Position numbers and translations under genes: made by a program. 6,322 nucleotides of DNA, taken from Acidobacteriota bacterium. Lineage in GTDB: Bacteria > Acidobacteriota > Holophagae > Thermotomaculales > Thermotomaculaceae. The stretch is taken from contig QMQE01000148.1 of NCBI GenBank assembly GCA_003650445.1, positions 1 through 6,322 of the forward strand. Reading direction: 5' to 3'. The notes beneath the pieces are model-generated. The model did not search any database. It saw only the letters and a program-made list of their open reading frames with translations, and was not told where the DNA came from. Below, one piece after another: positions 5,860 through 6,322 of the stretch (its first letter is position 1; the number at the start of each line of letters is the position of its first letter).

Positions 5860-5932
5860 TTATCGCTCCTGTTTTCGGATTTATTTTTCTCTTTCATTGT
5901 GTCGGAAAGCCGCTGCCGGTGCAAGGAGAAAC
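5860..5932. promoter_or_regulatory. Divergent 73-bp region between sthA and the amidotransferase fragment
   Basis: This short region holds the sthA ribosome binding site and the AAGGAG (5923-5928) before ATG 5933. Any promoters for both directions must lie here or inside the flanking genes, but I see no convincing -35/-10 pair on either strand. Confidence 0.4.
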
Positions 5933-6253
5933 ATGAGGTATGCTACAATCCCCGCCATGTGGACAAGGGCACTGTTGATTGACAACATGGATTCATTTAC
6001 CCGTAATGTTCGCCATCTTTTCCAGATAGCGGGGGCGGCGGTATCTGTTTTCAGGACAGACAGGACAACAATCCTCGATGTTGAGGCTTTTTCGCCTCAG
6101 CTGATTTTGATTTCTCCCGGCCCGGGATCACCGGAGAAGGCGATTCTCTCCCGCGAAATTATTCGGGCCTTTTCCGGCAGAATCCCCATTTTCGGCTATA
6201 GCCGGAACCAGCGGTGGGGAACGAAGAATTCTTCAAAGAGGTTAATGGCGTAG
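5933..6253 (+). pseudogene. Truncated TrpG/PabA-type glutamine amidotransferase (N-terminal fragment)
   Basis: The frame encodes 106 aa, of which residues 13-88 match class I glutamine amidotransferases of anthranilate or aminodeoxychorismate synthase (TrpG/PabA, usually about 190 aa). It shows LLIDNMDSFTRN (14-25), LFQIAGAAVSVFRTD (29-43), the oxyanion-region SPGPGSP (61-67) and SGRIPIFG (81-88). The next residues should be VCLGHQ with the catalytic Cys; instead an unrelated 18-residue tail follows to the stop at 6251. That tail is antisense to the end of the next gene. The catalytic Cys and the later His-Glu are gone, so glutamine hydrolysis is not possible. AAGGAG at 5923-5928, four bases before ATG 5933, supports this start; ATG 5957 fits the family better in length but has no such site. 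Whether it was trpG or pabA cannot be told. Confidence 0.82.
6193..6204. repeat. Perfect 12-bp palindrome at the amidotransferase/dGTPase junction
   Basis: CGGCTATAGCCG is perfectly self-complementary. It sits exactly where amidotransferase homology ends (G88 codon, 6194-6196), and it contains the minus-strand TAG stop of the dGTPase-like gene (6196-6198). It may mark a recombination or deletion point, or be chance. Confidence 0.5.
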
Positions 6254-6322
6254 AGGTCTGTCATACCGGAAACATAGTCCGCTACCACCCGGTCCCGCTT
6301 GCTTTTGCGTTCAAAGTAAAAC
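6196..6322 (-). CDS. C-terminal end of dGTP triphosphohydrolase-like HD protein (N-terminus off right edge)
   Basis: The last 41 codons plus stop of a minus-strand gene enter from the right edge. The peptide has RVVADYVSGMTDLYAINLF followed by EEFFVPHRW and ends RL. The DYxxGMTDxYA block followed by an LFxP-W-like end is typical of the C-terminus of deoxyguanosinetriphosphate triphosphohydrolases (Dgt-like), which cleave dNTPs to deoxynucleoside and triphosphate. The HD metal-binding domain lies outside the window, so activity cannot be judged. No start is visible. Its 3' end overlaps the tail of the amidotransferase fragment by 58 bp on the opposite strand. The assignment rests on a short stretch and is therefore moderate. 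Confidence 0.68.
   Translation of the reverse strand, partial: FYFERKSKRDRVVADYVSGMTDLYAINLFEEFFVPHRWFRL

Noticed and set aside
4213..5982. Very long plus-strand open frame (589 codons) antisense to sthA
   Set aside because: It has no ribosome binding site or family features, and its composition is that of a shadow frame. The opposite strand encodes a complete SthA with all motifs in place.
1..6322. Defence system, CRISPR array, toxin-antitoxin pair or new multi-gene system
   Set aside because: No spaced repeats, nuclease, helicase, reverse transcriptase or small paired toxin genes are seen; the dGTPase-like end is too short to argue for a defence dNTPase.

Overview
The window looks like chromosomal DNA from an anaerobic or facultatively anaerobic bacterium, plausibly a sulfate reducer or relative (Desulfobacterota-like). 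This rests on gene content: iron-sulfur and flavin oxidoreductases, an FmdE-like protein, a NifX-like protein and a NapH/NosR-like polyferredoxin. It is a guess, because no rRNA or marker gene is present. The G+C content is moderate. No tRNA, rRNA, CRISPR array, integrase or transposase was seen.

Layout, left to right. (1) 1-1335, minus: most of an old-yellow-enzyme/2,4-dienoyl-CoA-reductase-like flavoprotein, whose C-terminus runs off the left edge. (2) 1336-1415: a short divergent control region with two face-to-face promoter candidates and two inverted repeats. (3) 1416-1835, plus: a NifX/NifB-C-terminal-like protein. (4) 1836-2114: intergenic DNA with a 7-bp tandem repeat, a 6-bp tandem repeat, and an FNR/CRP-type palindrome about 41 bp before the inferred transcription start of the next gene. 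(5) 2115-3407, plus: a polytopic membrane protein with two CxxxC motifs and two [4Fe-4S] ferredoxin motifs (NapH/NosR/CcoG type). (6) 3408-3542: intergenic, carrying a second copy of the 7-bp repeat. (7) 3543-4136, plus: an FmdE-like protein. (8) 4137-4380: gap between convergent genes. (9) 4381-5859, minus: a soluble pyridine nucleotide transhydrogenase (SthA type). (10) 5933-6253, plus: the N-terminal 88 residues of a TrpG/PabA glutamine amidotransferase, cut off just before the catalytic cysteine loop. (11) 6196-6322, minus: the C-terminal end of a dGTP-triphosphohydrolase-like protein, entering from the right edge and overlapping the tail of the amidotransferase fragment.

The genes do not form one clear operon: every intact gene has its own ribosome binding site, and most are separated by more than 60 bp. 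The shared theme is redox metabolism. It includes NAD(P)H/NAD(P) balancing (SthA), a flavin/Fe-S reductase, a membrane Fe-S electron carrier apparently under an FNR/CRP-family regulator, and two small proteins from families linked to metal-cofactor handling (NifX-like, FmdE-like). A joint pathway is not shown. The points most worth following are the broken amidotransferase and its palindromic junction, the well-placed FNR-like site, and the two families of short-period intergenic repeats. I see no clear new multi-gene system.
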